Assembly (NCBI RefSeq): GCF_900114625.1 | Contig: NZ_FOZL01000002.1 | Location: 310,001 to 374,000 of the forward strand | DNA length: 64,000 nucleotides | Reading direction: 5' to 3' | Origin: Granulicella pectinivorans | GTDB lineage: Bacteria; Acidobacteriota; Terriglobia; Terriglobales; Acidobacteriaceae | Part shown: positions 25,978-35,067 of the stretch, piece after piece | Layout of the letters: the number at the start of each line of letters is the position of its first letter | How positions within the stretch are numbered: the first letter of the stretch is position 1 | Notes under the pieces: generated by a model | Told to the model about the DNA's origin: nothing | Database searches by the model: none | The model's input: the letters and a program-made list of their open reading frames with translations, nothing else | Position numbers and translations under genes: made by a program

Positions 25978-26760
25978 ATGGCATTCGAAACCCTGCTCCT
26001 GACGTCCGAAAACGGCATCGCCACCCTCACGCTCAATCGTCCCCAGGTGCTGAACGCCCTGAATGCGCAGGTCTTCGACGAACTCGAACAAGCCTTCACC
26101 GGGCTCGCCGCCGACGCGGCGGTGCGCGTCGTACTCGTGACTGGCCATGGAGATAAGGCCTTCGCCGCAGGTGCCGACATCAAGGAACTCGCCGTAGCCG
26201 ACGCCTCCCTGGGCGAGCTTCTCTCCCGCCGCGGACAGGGCGTCTTCCGCCAGATCGAAACATGCGGCAAACCCGTCATCGCCCTCATCAACGGCTTCGC
26301 CCTCGGCGGAGGCTGCGAGCTGGCCATGGCCTGCACCATGAGAATCGCCAGCGAAACCGCGAGACTGGGCCTCCCCGAGGTCAAGCTGGGGCTGATCCCC
26401 GGGTACGGTGGCACGCAGCGACTCCCGCGCCTTGTGGGCACGGCCACCGCCTTGAAGATGATGCTGACCGGCGAGATGGCCGGCGCCGCGGAGGCTCTGC
26501 GGCTCGGCCTGGTCGATGAGGTGGTCCCACCCGAGGGACTGTTGGCGCGCGGGCAGGAGTTGGCCGGCACGATCGCCGCCGCGGCCCCGCTGGCGGTTAA
26601 AGCAGCACTGGAGGCCGTGCGTCGCGGCGCTTCGCTCGGCATCGAGGATGGCACCGTGGTGGAAGCGGAGATTTTCGGGAGGCTCTGCGGGTCGGAGGAT
26701 AGGAAGGAAGGCACCAGCGCCTTCTTAGACAAACGGAAGCCGGTCTGGTCCGGGAGGTAA
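25978..26760 (+). CDS. Enoyl-CoA hydratase / crotonase family protein
   Basis: 260 residues from the ATG at 25978 (MAFETLLLTSENGIATLTL), preceded by GGAGG. The crotonase motifs are present: AAGADIKEL (oxyanion hole and CoA), GGGCELAMAC with the first catalytic Glu and GLPEVKLGLIPGYGGTQRL with the second. Both Glu residues indicate a hydratase acting on short 2-enoyl-CoA in beta-oxidation or a related pathway. Divergent from ribH with 111 bp between them. Confidence 0.9.
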   Translation: MAFETLLLTSENGIATLTLNRPQVLNALNAQVFDELEQAFTGLAADAAVRVVLVTGHGDKAFAAGADIKELAVADASLGELLSRRGQGVFRQIETCGKPVIALINGFALGGGCELAMACTMRIASETARLGLPEVKLGLIPGYGGTQRLPRLVGTATALKMMLTGEMAGAAEALRLGLVDEVVPPEGLLARGQELAGTIAAAAPLAVKAALEAVRRGASLGIEDGTVVEAEIFGRLCGSEDRKEGTSAFLDKRKPVWSGR

Positions 26761-26769
26761 TCGGAGCGC

Positions 26770-27021
26770 CTAACCTGCGCACTCGAACTTCTGGCGGCTG
26801 GCCTCGGAACAGAACCAGAAAGTCTCCCCCTGCACCATGCATTCGCGAATGCTGACCATGCCGCCACAGTCCGGGCACGGGCACTGAACGAAGTAATCGG
26901 GGTGCAGGAACAGCTTCCACCGGGTGTAGAGATTCTGAAGAGGACCTCTCCTGGCTTTCCTTCGTTCCACTTTTCTGAAAATGGGTCGTGCTGAGCGACT
27001 CGCGAGATTCAAGGTATCCAC
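26770..27021 (-). CDS. Small zinc-ribbon-like protein, function unknown
   Basis: 83 residues from a GTG at 27021; a TTG at 27012 is an alternative, as no strong ribosome-binding site marks either. The N-terminal half is basic (RKVERRKARRGPLQNLYTRW). The second half has CPCPDCGG, then ECMVQ, WFCSEA and a last Cys, an arrangement compatible with a metal-binding ribbon. Not recognised as a named family. Convergent with the enoyl-CoA hydratase. Confidence 0.5.
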   Translation of the reverse strand: MDTLNLASRSARPIFRKVERRKARRGPLQNLYTRWKLFLHPDYFVQCPCPDCGGMVSIRECMVQGETFWFCSEASRQKFECAG

Positions 27022-27275
27022 CTTGTCGTTTGGGGGTAGACTGCGTATTTTTTTGAACTTTGCGGTACGAGAGAATTCTATGCCAGATGTGCGGTCGAAA
27101 AAATCCGGTAAGTGATTGAATTTTCTACATTACGCCGGTAATATGCCAGTTTAGTTACCGCTTTCGAAGCTGGCGTGGGCTGTGACGGCATCGCATGGGA
27201 TGCCGATGTTTTCGGTGTGGTGCGGATACGCGATTTTTCCTGAAGAAGCAGTGGACAGCTTGCTATGCTGGTACG

Positions 27276-27842
27276 GTGCGTACCTTTCCTCTTCCCCTCC
27301 CCTCTCTGCAGCGCGCCGCATCCGCGGCCCTTTTGATGAGTCTTGCCGGTCTCGCCGGCTGCCATTCGGCGACGGCACCCTCGGCAAGCGGCACGGTCTC
27401 CGCGCACGAGGTTGTGGCAACCGAAGCTGCACGGCAACAGATGGAGTTGATCCCTCCCCCGTCGAAGACGCGCTATATGGCGATCCACACCCTGGCAAGC
27501 TGGGAGAATCCCTACGTGACCGTACAGGGCAACATGGTCACGCTGCATGTGCTGCTGGCGGATGCGAACACCAGCGGTATCGGCGAGGGCACGCTGCTGC
27601 GTCCGGTGGGCGCACGCCGGCAGGATCTGAATGTCAGGGTAAGCGATCTCCCCGCGGCACTGAACGCGATTCCGCAGAGCTCGTGGCCCTATGGCCGCGT
27701 TGTAGCCGTGGAAGAGGCCGGAAACATTCCGGTCAAGGCCAGACCGGAGGTCCGGCGCAATATGGAGTCCGCAATGGCAGTGCTGAACGACCTTGGCGTG
27801 GTCGTCTACGAGTGGACCGAGGGTGGAGCAGGGCTGCGCTAA
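27276..27842 (+). CDS. Putative lipoprotein, function unknown
   Basis: 188 residues from the GTG at 27276 (V/MRTFPLPLPSLQRAASAA). A type II signal with lipobox LAGC lies at about residues 27-30. The mature part is soluble, with a central segment (YVTVQGNMVTLHVLLAD) and a C-terminal mixed alpha/beta part ending MAVLNDLGVVVYEWTEGGAG. The frame is open 27 codons further upstream but that part does not look like a signal peptide. No family was recognised. Confidence 0.6.
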   Translation: MRTFPLPLPSLQRAASAALLMSLAGLAGCHSATAPSASGTVSAHEVVATEAARQQMELIPPPSKTRYMAIHTLASWENPYVTVQGNMVTLHVLLADANTSGIGEGTLLRPVGARRQDLNVRVSDLPAALNAIPQSSWPYGRVVAVEEAGNIPVKARPEVRRNMESAMAVLNDLGVVVYEWTEGGAGLR

Positions 27843-27979
27843 AGAAGGCCACATACGCCCTCCACGAGCCTCTGTCACGTCGTGACGCTTCCAACGATCA
27901 TGGCCCTCTCTGAGCGTGCCATGGCCTGACATCGCGCGGCAAGGCCGTACGAGCCAACGGCCAGGACAAGCTTCTCTCG

Positions 27980-28006
27980 GTTATATTTTCATTACATCGA
28001 TATAAC
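27980..28006 (+). promoter_or_regulatory. AT-rich inverted repeat before the symporter gene
   Basis: GTTATAT (27980-27986) and ATATAAC (28000-28006), a 7-bp inverted repeat with a 13-nt spacer, about 30 nt before the transporter start. It overlaps possible -10 hexamers (TATAAC, TATATT) and could be an operator; this is inference only. Confidence 0.3.
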
Positions 28007-28034
28007 TCTGGGGGTTGTTCTGCACACGACGGCT

Positions 28035-29519
28035 TTGGTGGTGTTCTGCGGTATCTTTGCACTGGTTACGCTGGCAGGCTTCTGGGCGGCCAGGTGGAGA
28101 CGGCCAGAGGCAGGCATGGCATCGCTCGAAGAGTGGGGGCTTGCCGGACGCAGCTTCGGCACCTGGATTACGTGGTTTCTCATCGGGGGCGATCTCTATA
28201 CCGCCTATACCGTCATCGCGGTTCCGGCGGCTCTCTATGGAGCCGGGGCGATGGGTTTCTTCGCTCTGCCCTACGCAGTCATCGCATATCCGTACATGAT
28301 GATCGTGCTGCCGCGCCTCTGGAATGTCTGCCACCGGCACGGGTATGTCACATTCGCCGATTTTGTCGGTGGGCGCTTTGGGAACAGGTGGCTGACGGTC
28401 GCGATTGCGCTAACCGGTGTCCTTGCCCTGATGCCCTACATCGCCCTGCAACTGGTCGGGATCCGTGTGGTGATCGAGGCGCTGGGCATCAAGGGTGAGT
28501 GGCCTCTCGGCGCGGCCTTCGTAGTCCTGGCGGCCTACACATACTCGAGCGGCCTGCGAGCGCCGGCGGTCATCGCCATCGTCAAGGACGTGATGCTGTA
28601 CCTCATGGTGATCACCGCGCTGGTGATTCTGCCGGTGAAGCTGGGTGGGTATGCGCGTGTGTTTGAGCTGGCGCAGACCTCCCTCGCGAAGCACGGCGCT
28701 TCGACGATGCTCGCGCCCGGGCAGTTTCTGGCCTATTCGACGCTGGCCATCGGCTCGGCGATTGCGCTGATGCTCTATCCGCATACGGCCACGGCGGTCC
28801 TGAGCGCGGGCAGCGCGAAGGTCGTGCGGCGCAATGCGGCGATGCTTCCTGCGTACAGCTTCCTCCTGGGGTTGATCGCGCTGCTGGGCTATGTCGCACT
28901 GGCGTCGGGCGTAGTCGCGAAGAATCCCAATGAGTCCGTGCCTCTGCTGTTTCTCTCCGCGTTTCCGGAGTGGTTCGGCGGGTTCTGCCTGGCGGCGATC
29001 GCGGTCGGCGCGCTGGTCCCCGCGGCCATCATGTCCATTGCCGCTTCGAACCTGTTTACACGCAACCTGTACGGCGCATTCGCCACGACGCCTCTGTCGC
29101 CCAAAGGCGAGAGCGAGATGGCGAAGATAGTGTCGCTGCTGGTCAAGTTCGGCGCTCTGGTGTTTGTGCTCAAGCTGCCCGCAACCTATGCGATCGAGAT
29201 GCAGTTGCTGGGCGGAATCTGGATTGGGCAGATGTTCCCCAGCGTGGTCATCGGCCTGTTTACCCGCTGGTTCAACCCCTGGGCCCTGCTGGTGGGTTGG
29301 GTGGTCGGCATGGGCACCGGCACCGGCATGGTGTGGGCGATGGGCATGAAGGGCTCGGTGTACCCGGTGCATGCGTTTGGCGGCGTCTATGCCATGTATG
29401 CGGCGGTGCCCGCGCTTCTGCTGAACCTGGCGGTGGCGACCGTATTGACACTCGCGCTACGGTTAGTGGGTGTGGGACGAGGAACCGATACGACCGATGC
29501 GACCGCTTACATTGGCTAA
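28035..29519 (+). CDS. Sodium:solute symporter, MctP-like monocarboxylate permease
   Basis: 494 residues with about 13 hydrophobic segments. The N-terminal block WGLAGRSFGTWITWFLIGGD followed by YTAYTVIAVPAALYGAGAMGF closely follows the MctP branch of the SSS family, which imports monocarboxylates such as lactate, pyruvate or alanine with a cation. The start is uncertain: TTG at 28035, GTG at 28038 or 28041, all lacking a clear ribosome-binding site; GGGGG at 28010-28014 would instead fit a non-canonical CTG at 28020. The small DUF3311 partner often found before mctP was not seen. Confidence 0.85.
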   Translation: MVVFCGIFALVTLAGFWAARWRRPEAGMASLEEWGLAGRSFGTWITWFLIGGDLYTAYTVIAVPAALYGAGAMGFFALPYAVIAYPYMMIVLPRLWNVCHRHGYVTFADFVGGRFGNRWLTVAIALTGVLALMPYIALQLVGIRVVIEALGIKGEWPLGAAFVVLAAYTYSSGLRAPAVIAIVKDVMLYLMVITALVILPVKLGGYARVFELAQTSLAKHGASTMLAPGQFLAYSTLAIGSAIALMLYPHTATAVLSAGSAKVVRRNAAMLPAYSFLLGLIALLGYVALASGVVAKNPNESVPLLFLSAFPEWFGGFCLAAIAVGALVPAAIMSIAASNLFTRNLYGAFATTPLSPKGESEMAKIVSLLVKFGALVFVLKLPATYAIEMQLLGGIWIGQMFPSVVIGLFTRWFNPWALLVGWVVGMGTGTGMVWAMGMKGSVYPVHAFGGVYAMYAAVPALLLNLAVATVLTLALRLVGVGRGTDTTDATAYIG

Positions 29520-29585
29520 GGGCACCCCGGTCGGCTGGCTCTGCATCGAAGGGCAGAGTGATCCTTCGAAGGAAGAGGTTTTGGC

Positions 29586-30068
29586 ATGAGCAACGTGGCA
29601 ATCGAGAAGAAGACGGCGACCAGGTCGTTGGTGAAGGGGCTGATCGCCGGTTTGATCGGCGGTATTGCGGGCGCCGCGGCGAAGCATGTGGCCGAAAAGA
29701 TCTATCCGCCCCGGGTCAAGGGCGAGCCCGTTCCTCCTGAGGTGCTGGCGCAACGCGTCGCGGGCGGAACGTTGACCACCGGCGAGAAGCAGGCCGCGGG
29801 CGAATCCGTTCACTGGCTCTTCGGAGCTTCGGCAGGCGCGGTGTACGGTGGCGTCGCCGAGTACTACCCACAGGCCACGTCCAAGGAGGGCGCGAGCTTC
29901 GGTCTCGTGCTCGCCACGGTCACCCACGAAGGCGTGCTTCCGGCGATCGGTCTGGTGACGACTCCGCAGAAGCAGAGCCAGCGCGAACAGACCAGCGAGA
30001 TGACGTCGCATATCGTGTACGGGGTGGTGACCGAGATTGTACGGAGTGTCGTGAGGAAGATGCTTTAG
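29586..30068 (+). CDS. YagU-like (DUF1440-type) inner-membrane protein
   Basis: 160 residues starting MSNVAIEKKTATRSLVKG. A hydrophobic Gly/Ala segment (LIAGLIGGIAGAAAKHVAEK), then YPPR...PPEVLA, and two further hydrophobic stretches containing HWLFGASAGAVYGGVAEYYP and HIVYGVVTEIVR. The pattern fits the YagU/DUF1440 family of small membrane proteins, one of which is linked to acid tolerance in E. coli. It is 66 bp past the symporter, with GGTTTTGGC before the ATG. Confidence 0.75.
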   Translation: MSNVAIEKKTATRSLVKGLIAGLIGGIAGAAAKHVAEKIYPPRVKGEPVPPEVLAQRVAGGTLTTGEKQAAGESVHWLFGASAGAVYGGVAEYYPQATSKEGASFGLVLATVTHEGVLPAIGLVTTPQKQSQREQTSEMTSHIVYGVVTEIVRSVVRKML

Positions 30069-30088
30069 AACGCAGGCAGCTTTAGCCG

Positions 30089-30120
30089 GAACGGGGATGC
30101 GCCAGGGCGCATCCCCGTTC
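30089..30120. terminator. Bidirectional terminator between convergent genes
   Basis: Perfect stem GAACGGGGATGCGC (30089-30102) with GCGCATCCCCGTTC (30107-30120) around a CAGG tetraloop, in the 56-bp gap between two converging genes. Strong stem, weak T-tract. Confidence 0.7.
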
Positions 30121-30124
30121 TGCG

Positions 30125-33100
30125 TTAGCGGCGATTCTTGTCCTTGTCGTTCAGGTAGTCGGTGTAGGTGACATTGCCGTCCTTGTCCAGGTTCGTGGTC
30201 GGACGGCCAAGCTTCATCCGCTGCGACGGCGTCAGCCGGACTCCGCTGCGGTCCGTGGCGGGGTACACGCGCGAGCCGCTATCCCGGATGGCGGAGATGC
30301 GATCCGGAGCGCGTTTCTGCGGGTCGAGGGCTTCACCCCGCGGCGGCGGAGGCGGAGCGATATCGATCCAGGAATCACGGGACTGGGAATCACGGACCTG
30401 AGAGTCACGAAGCGGGGGTGCGGGGCGCTGCGGAGGCGAAGACGCCGCCGGACGATACGTCGTGCGGTCGTCGCGCGGTGGCGGCTCGGCGGGCCGATAG
30501 ATGGTTCGGTCGTCGCGCTCTACCGCTGGACGCAGCCCCGGAGAGGGCTGCAGCGGAACCGACGGGCGGCGGATGAAGTTCTGAATCGTCTCGGGGTCTT
30601 CCCGACGAGGGGGCGTGGCATAGACCGGCGCAGGGGCGGGCGGCTGTGGAGACACGGATTTGCGGGCGTAATGGAACGGCGGTGCATCGTCATCGGTCGT
30701 CGAAGCAACCGGAGGCGCGGGCGACGGCGAAACCGGTGGCCAGACCGGCTGAGGAACCACAGGAACGACGGGGCGCGACTCCACCTCCGAGACGAATCCG
30801 GCAGCCGGCGCGCGAGGCGGAGCCGCCGTAGGACGAGCCGGAGGCACGTACGGGGCGAACTCCTCGGGAAAGACGAGGGCGCGAACCATCTCTTCGTAGG
30901 TCTGTGGACGGTTGGGAGCGCGGACGGACGCCGCTGCGGGCACAGGAGGCGTGTCCATCCTCGGTACAGGTGGAGCTTGCGCTGAAACCGGGGCGGCAGC
31001 AGCAGGAGGCCTTCCGGCCTTGGGAGCGCGATAGAGCGGGAAATCCGAGAGGTCGTCGGGGCTCGATGCAGCTTCGCTGGCGGCGGAAGAAGCCGGCGGA
31101 AGCACCGGCTCGGGCGCGAAGGCCTGCGGGGTTTCGCGTCGTGGGACCTGGTAGGGCGGCTTCACTGGCGGCAGAACGGGGTCGGGCACGAGCTCAATGG
31201 GATCGGAGGCGTAGGAGACAACCAGCTCGGGATCCGGCCTCAGGGCTGCTGGCGCGGCCGAGACCACCGGGGTACGCGGCGCGACGGGCGGCGCAGCGAC
31301 GGGCGCCGGCGTCCGCACCGGAGGCGAGGAGAAGCGGAAGGCGGGTGCGGAGAGGGTCGAACTGACGCTCGTCAGGAAGGGATCGGGACGAAGGGTCGAC
31401 GTGAAGGTCTGCGAGACGGCCTTCGGCTCTACAGCTGCGGGCGCCGCCTGCACCGGAGCGGCATACACCTCGCTGGTGGTCGGTACCGGCGGAGGAACAT
31501 AGGCAGGCTCGGTATAGGCGGGTTTGGGCTGGACCGGCTCCACGGGAATCGGCTCCGTGGGAACCGATACGGACGGAACAGGCTCAACAGACGTTGGCTC
31601 CGAAGACTCCTGGGCAACTGCAGCGGGCGCGGCATCCTGGAGCGACGACCAGTACGAGAGAGGCGGCAGCGGAGACGGCCTTGGCTCGGGAACAGGCTGC
31701 GACCAGGGCGGTGTCGGATCCGGCAACGTAACGATCGGCTCCGGCTCGGGGGTGGGGACGGCCGAGAGAATGGGCTCCGCGCCCGGCTCCGGGACGGGAG
31801 GGGCTGTTTCCACCAGGGGAGCTCCACCGAAGGGCGCGGCAACAACCGGCGTGGCAGCGGCTGGCACAGCGGGCTGCTCGCCGGCAGCCTTCTCGCCATA
31901 GAACGCGTAGCCGGGCTTTGCCTCGTGCTCTTCCTGCATCACCGCCCCGCTGCGGGGGCTTGCGAAGAAAGAAGGGACAGCCGCATGGGTCGTTCCGGAA
32001 GACGCCCGCGCGAACGAAGGCGGCGCGTCGAAGTCTGCGGCCTCATCCCCTTCCCCGGACGGCGACTCCGAGGGGGAGACTGCCTGGTACTGATTGGGGT
32101 GAAAGATCTCCGCCGCCGGCGAGGGATGGGGCTCCGGTTCACCCTCCTCATCCGGTTCGACTGCCGCTTCGAACGGCGGGTGAAAGGTCTCGTCGTGAGC
32201 GCTTCGCGGGCCGGGAGAGAGGATATCCGAAAGCTTCGGGGCCTGTTCCAGAGGATCCCCGAGTGGATCGGGGAAGAGGGAGTCGTCCGCGTCCGGATCG
32301 CTATGGGTGTGAGAAACAGAGGAACCGGGCGCTGCGTACAGGAACGCTCCCGAATGCGAGGAGCGAATACGCGAGGGAAACTGGAGCTCCTGCTGCGGAT
32401 CCTCCTGATCCTGTGCGGAGTCGTTCCCGTAGTCATGCGCGGCATCCGTCTCGGACGAGTCCTCAAACTCGTACTCATCGTCATCCTCCGTCCGCTCCTG
32501 CGCCTCGTACTCGCTGGCGTCCATCCCAGCGAAGAGAGTCAGGCAAGCGCCGAGGAAGATCACCGCGAGACCGATGGTAGCGGCATACAGCCACGGACTG
32601 GGGCTCGTCGCGGTATTGGAGAAGCTGGGACGGCTGGCCACCGCGACGTTCAGCCGCAACTGCTGGTCCATCGCGTCGGCGATACGGGCCTCGTTGGCGC
32701 GCTGCTCGGCGAGGCGGTAGGCAGACTGCAGGGCGGCGGCCTTGCTCTGCAGACCGGCAAGAGTCGGCGGCGGATGCTGGATGGAATCGAGCGTGGCCTG
32801 GAAGCCGGCGAGCTGGGTGGCCAGGCTGGTGCGCGTGGCATACAGGGTCTTAAGCTCGGCACTCGCCTGCGTGATCTCCTCCGTCGTGGACTGCCACAGG
32901 CTGTTTGCCGCGGGGTCGCGCTCCGGCGGGGTGGACTGCCGCGCAAGCTGCAGCGAGGCGTTGGTATCGGCAATCTGGCTGGCCAGCGACAGCGAAGCCC
33001 GCACGGCCTCCTCGTCCGTCGGCGGACGAGTCAGCAGAATGGCCTGCTCGTCCGTATAGATCGCCAGCATGGCATTCAACTGCGCGGTGGAGAGCAGAGG

Positions 33101-33919
33101 CATGGCCGCGCTTTGGTTGCGGCTCTTGTTGGTCCGGTCCAGCGGACGCGCGGGAATGGTGATCAGCTTGCGTTCCCCGGTCAGGATGCGGCCAATGGAC
33201 GCGTCGATCTGCTCGTCGTTGCGCTGGATCTGGTGCGTCAGCGCAGCAATCTGGAGCGACGCCTCGGCCGCTGAGCCGACAGGCGTGGGCGGGTGGGCGA
33301 GACGGAAGGTGTCGAGCGCCAGTTGCGTCTGCTGCCACGCATCCCGCGCGCGATTCGACTCGGCGATGAAGAAGGCGGTCGCAGGCGTCGGGTGATCGAC
33401 CTCCGACTGCGAGGCAAAGAACACGTCGAGGAGACGGCTGGCCAGCTCGGCCGCGCGATGCGGGTCTCCCGCCGTGACGACGACGTGAATGATGTTGGAG
33501 TTCGGCGCGACCGTGGTGATCAGTTGCTGCGAGAAAAGCGCGACCGCAGCCTGGTGACGTCCGATGTCGGCGGCGGTGTGGGTCGCGTCGGGCTGCGCCG
33601 GGTAGTCGGGGTCGACGACCTTGGCAGCCAGCTCCGGCGAGTGCAGAAGAGCGAGCTCCGACTGCATGCGCTGCTCATCGACGGTCTCCTCGCTGCTCGC
33701 GGTCAGCCGCGCCGAGAGCGGCAGCTTATTGCGAACCAGGATATCGAGGCTGGACTGGAACTGCCGGGGCAGGATGACCACAAGCGCGATCGCCGCCACG
33801 AGCAGAACACCCAGCCCAACCAGGATGGGGACGCGGTGGCGGAAGAGCATACCGAGGATGCCACGAGGCTGCCTCTCTGCGTATGCTTCGGATTCACTGT
33901 CCGAAAAGCGGTGGATCAC
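30125..33919 (-). CDS. Wzz-like chain-length/tyrosine-kinase-adaptor-like protein with very long Pro-rich tail
   Basis: 1264 residues from the GTG at 33919 (V/MIHRFSDSESEAYAERQ), with GAGGG about 11 nt upstream. Two membrane segments bracket a periplasmic part: TM1 at about 31-50 (VPILVGLGVLLVAAIALVV) and TM2 at about 435-460, preceded by the Wzz-type Pro-rich motif RPSFSN...SPSPW. The intervening 380 residues are helical, coiled-coil-like, and fit polysaccharide co-polymerase proteins. The C-terminal 800 residues, cytoplasmic if the topology holds, are Pro/Ala/Glu/Ser-rich with repeated PxPEPxP and VPP elements and no kinase P-loop. No polysaccharide genes lie next to it. Confidence 0.7.
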   Translation of the reverse strand: MIHRFSDSESEAYAERQPRGILGMLFRHRVPILVGLGVLLVAAIALVVILPRQFQSSLDILVRNKLPLSARLTASSEETVDEQRMQSELALLHSPELAAKVVDPDYPAQPDATHTAADIGRHQAAVALFSQQLITTVAPNSNIIHVVVTAGDPHRAAELASRLLDVFFASQSEVDHPTPATAFFIAESNRARDAWQQTQLALDTFRLAHPPTPVGSAAEASLQIAALTHQIQRNDEQIDASIGRILTGERKLITIPARPLDRTNKSRNQSAAMPLLSTAQLNAMLAIYTDEQAILLTRPPTDEEAVRASLSLASQIADTNASLQLARQSTPPERDPAANSLWQSTTEEITQASAELKTLYATRTSLATQLAGFQATLDSIQHPPPTLAGLQSKAAALQSAYRLAEQRANEARIADAMDQQLRLNVAVASRPSFSNTATSPSPWLYAATIGLAVIFLGACLTLFAGMDASEYEAQERTEDDDEYEFEDSSETDAAHDYGNDSAQDQEDPQQELQFPSRIRSSHSGAFLYAAPGSSVSHTHSDPDADDSLFPDPLGDPLEQAPKLSDILSPGPRSAHDETFHPPFEAAVEPDEEGEPEPHPSPAAEIFHPNQYQAVSPSESPSGEGDEAADFDAPPSFARASSGTTHAAVPSFFASPRSGAVMQEEHEAKPGYAFYGEKAAGEQPAVPAAATPVVAAPFGGAPLVETAPPVPEPGAEPILSAVPTPEPEPIVTLPDPTPPWSQPVPEPRPSPLPPLSYWSSLQDAAPAAVAQESSEPTSVEPVPSVSVPTEPIPVEPVQPKPAYTEPAYVPPPVPTTSEVYAAPVQAAPAAVEPKAVSQTFTSTLRPDPFLTSVSSTLSAPAFRFSSPPVRTPAPVAAPPVAPRTPVVSAAPAALRPDPELVVSYASDPIELVPDPVLPPVKPPYQVPRRETPQAFAPEPVLPPASSAASEAASSPDDLSDFPLYRAPKAGRPPAAAAPVSAQAPPVPRMDTPPVPAAASVRAPNRPQTYEEMVRALVFPEEFAPYVPPARPTAAPPRAPAAGFVSEVESRPVVPVVPQPVWPPVSPSPAPPVASTTDDDAPPFHYARKSVSPQPPAPAPVYATPPRREDPETIQNFIRRPSVPLQPSPGLRPAVERDDRTIYRPAEPPPRDDRTTYRPAASSPPQRPAPPLRDSQVRDSQSRDSWIDIAPPPPPRGEALDPQKRAPDRISAIRDSGSRVYPATDRSGVRLTPSQRMKLGRPTTNLDKDGNVTYTDYLNDKDKNRR

Positions 33920-34100
33920 GGTTGCGGTCCCTCGTGCGGGCGCTCTTGCGGGCTGAATCGATTGGTGTCCGCTGCGCCTGGTTCGCTTCGGATTATCGTA
34001 GCAGCGCAAGCGGGCTGCGGGGAGAGCCGTTTGCACGGTTGCGCAGGATCAAATCCAGCACGGGAATCCACAGGCTTTCACGAAACGGTGGATAACGCGC

Positions 34101-34832
34101 CTAAGAGACAAAGAGGCGGGTGAAGGCGTCGTTGGCCCAAAGCCGTTCCGTATCGTGGTGCGCGCGGGCATGGTCGAGGATGCGGTCGGCGGTGTCCGTC
34201 TCAATCTGAGAGCTGTAGAGCAGAACGGCCTTGCGCTTCCAGGCCAGGGGGTTGGGGTTTGCGGTCAGAATCGGCGTCAGGTGCGGCTGGTCCGCAATCG
34301 CCGCATCGCGAAACGCATCGGGCAGATCCTCGTAGAAGGCGCAGGGAAGATCCGCGACCAGAGACACCGCCGCCTCGCGGGCGACGCGATGGTCGATGTG
34401 GTTGCCAAGCGCCAGGGGCAGGACGAAGACCGGGTTCGGCAGACTGAGGTAACGCGTCAGCACCTTACGGATCTTGACTAAAGCTCCGTCCGCAGGATCG
34501 AGCGGCATCTCGTACACCACCTCAGGCTCACAGTGACGGCGAAGCGGCGCGTCCTTGATGTTGGCGTCGACCAGCGTCATCCCCGGAATGAGACGCACAA
34601 ACGCCTCGTCCTCCCGCTTGCGCATCGCGGAAACGTAGGAAAGACGGTCGTTTTCGTGCAGCGAGTCCGCATCGGAAAACGGCGCTTCAATGGAGCGGGT
34701 AAAGGCATTGATCAGAGTCACGGCGTGTCCGGCGCGGCGCCACGCGGCAAGCGAGAGCGCGAGCGAGAAGGCGGCATCATCGCGGTGCGGGGAGAGAACG
34801 AGAAGGTTGAGGCGGGGCTGCGGTGCGGGCAC
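34101..34832 (-). CDS. PIG-L / LmbE family deacetylase
   Basis: 243 residues starting MPAPQPRLNLLVLSPHRDD. The metal-binding motif SPHRDDAAFS at residues 14-23 and HIDHRVA near 145 supply the His/Asp ligands of PIG-L zinc deacetylases, which remove acetyl groups from N-acetylglucosamine-type sugars. The actual substrate is unknown. It is divergent from the carotenoid-type operon, with a 235-bp shared upstream region. Confidence 0.85.
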   Translation of the reverse strand: MPAPQPRLNLLVLSPHRDDAAFSLALSLAAWRRAGHAVTLINAFTRSIEAPFSDADSLHENDRLSYVSAMRKREDEAFVRLIPGMTLVDANIKDAPLRRHCEPEVVYEMPLDPADGALVKIRKVLTRYLSLPNPVFVLPLALGNHIDHRVAREAAVSLVADLPCAFYEDLPDAFRDAAIADQPHLTPILTANPNPLAWKRKAVLLYSSQIETDTADRILDHARAHHDTERLWANDAFTRLFVS

Positions 34833-34970
34833 GAGTGTTTGTCTCCACGCTCAAGGTTACACAGTTGCGCCGGATGGGGTCGGTTGCAGTGACGTAAACG
34901 TCCGGAGCGGGAATCTTGACGTGGTTCATAAGTCACTTGGGGAGTCCCGTTTTGGAACCACTTCCCTGCC

Positions 34971-34976
34971 TATAAT
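34971..34976 (+). promoter_or_regulatory. Candidate -10 element of the carotenoid-type operon
   Basis: A perfect TATAAT at 34971-34976, 92 nt before the first gene of the operon, in the divergent intergenic region. No good -35 is visible (TTTTGG-like sequence 15-16 bp upstream). Confidence 0.4.
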
Positions 34977-35067
34977 CGGTCTACCCCAGTCGGTTGAGAC
35001 CACAAACGGTTGGGATCGAGCGAAGGCAATCCTTTCATGGGTGTCTTCGCAACAGGAGCCTTGCAGA

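Noticed and set aside
27078..27932. 284-codon minus-strand frame opposite the small lipoprotein
   Set aside because: The plus strand has a clear lipobox signal; the minus product is His/Arg-rich without domain features.
31925..33274. 449-codon plus-strand frame opposite the Wzz-like gene
   Set aside because: Arg/Gly-rich antisense shadow; the minus frame has two membrane segments and a Wzz motif.
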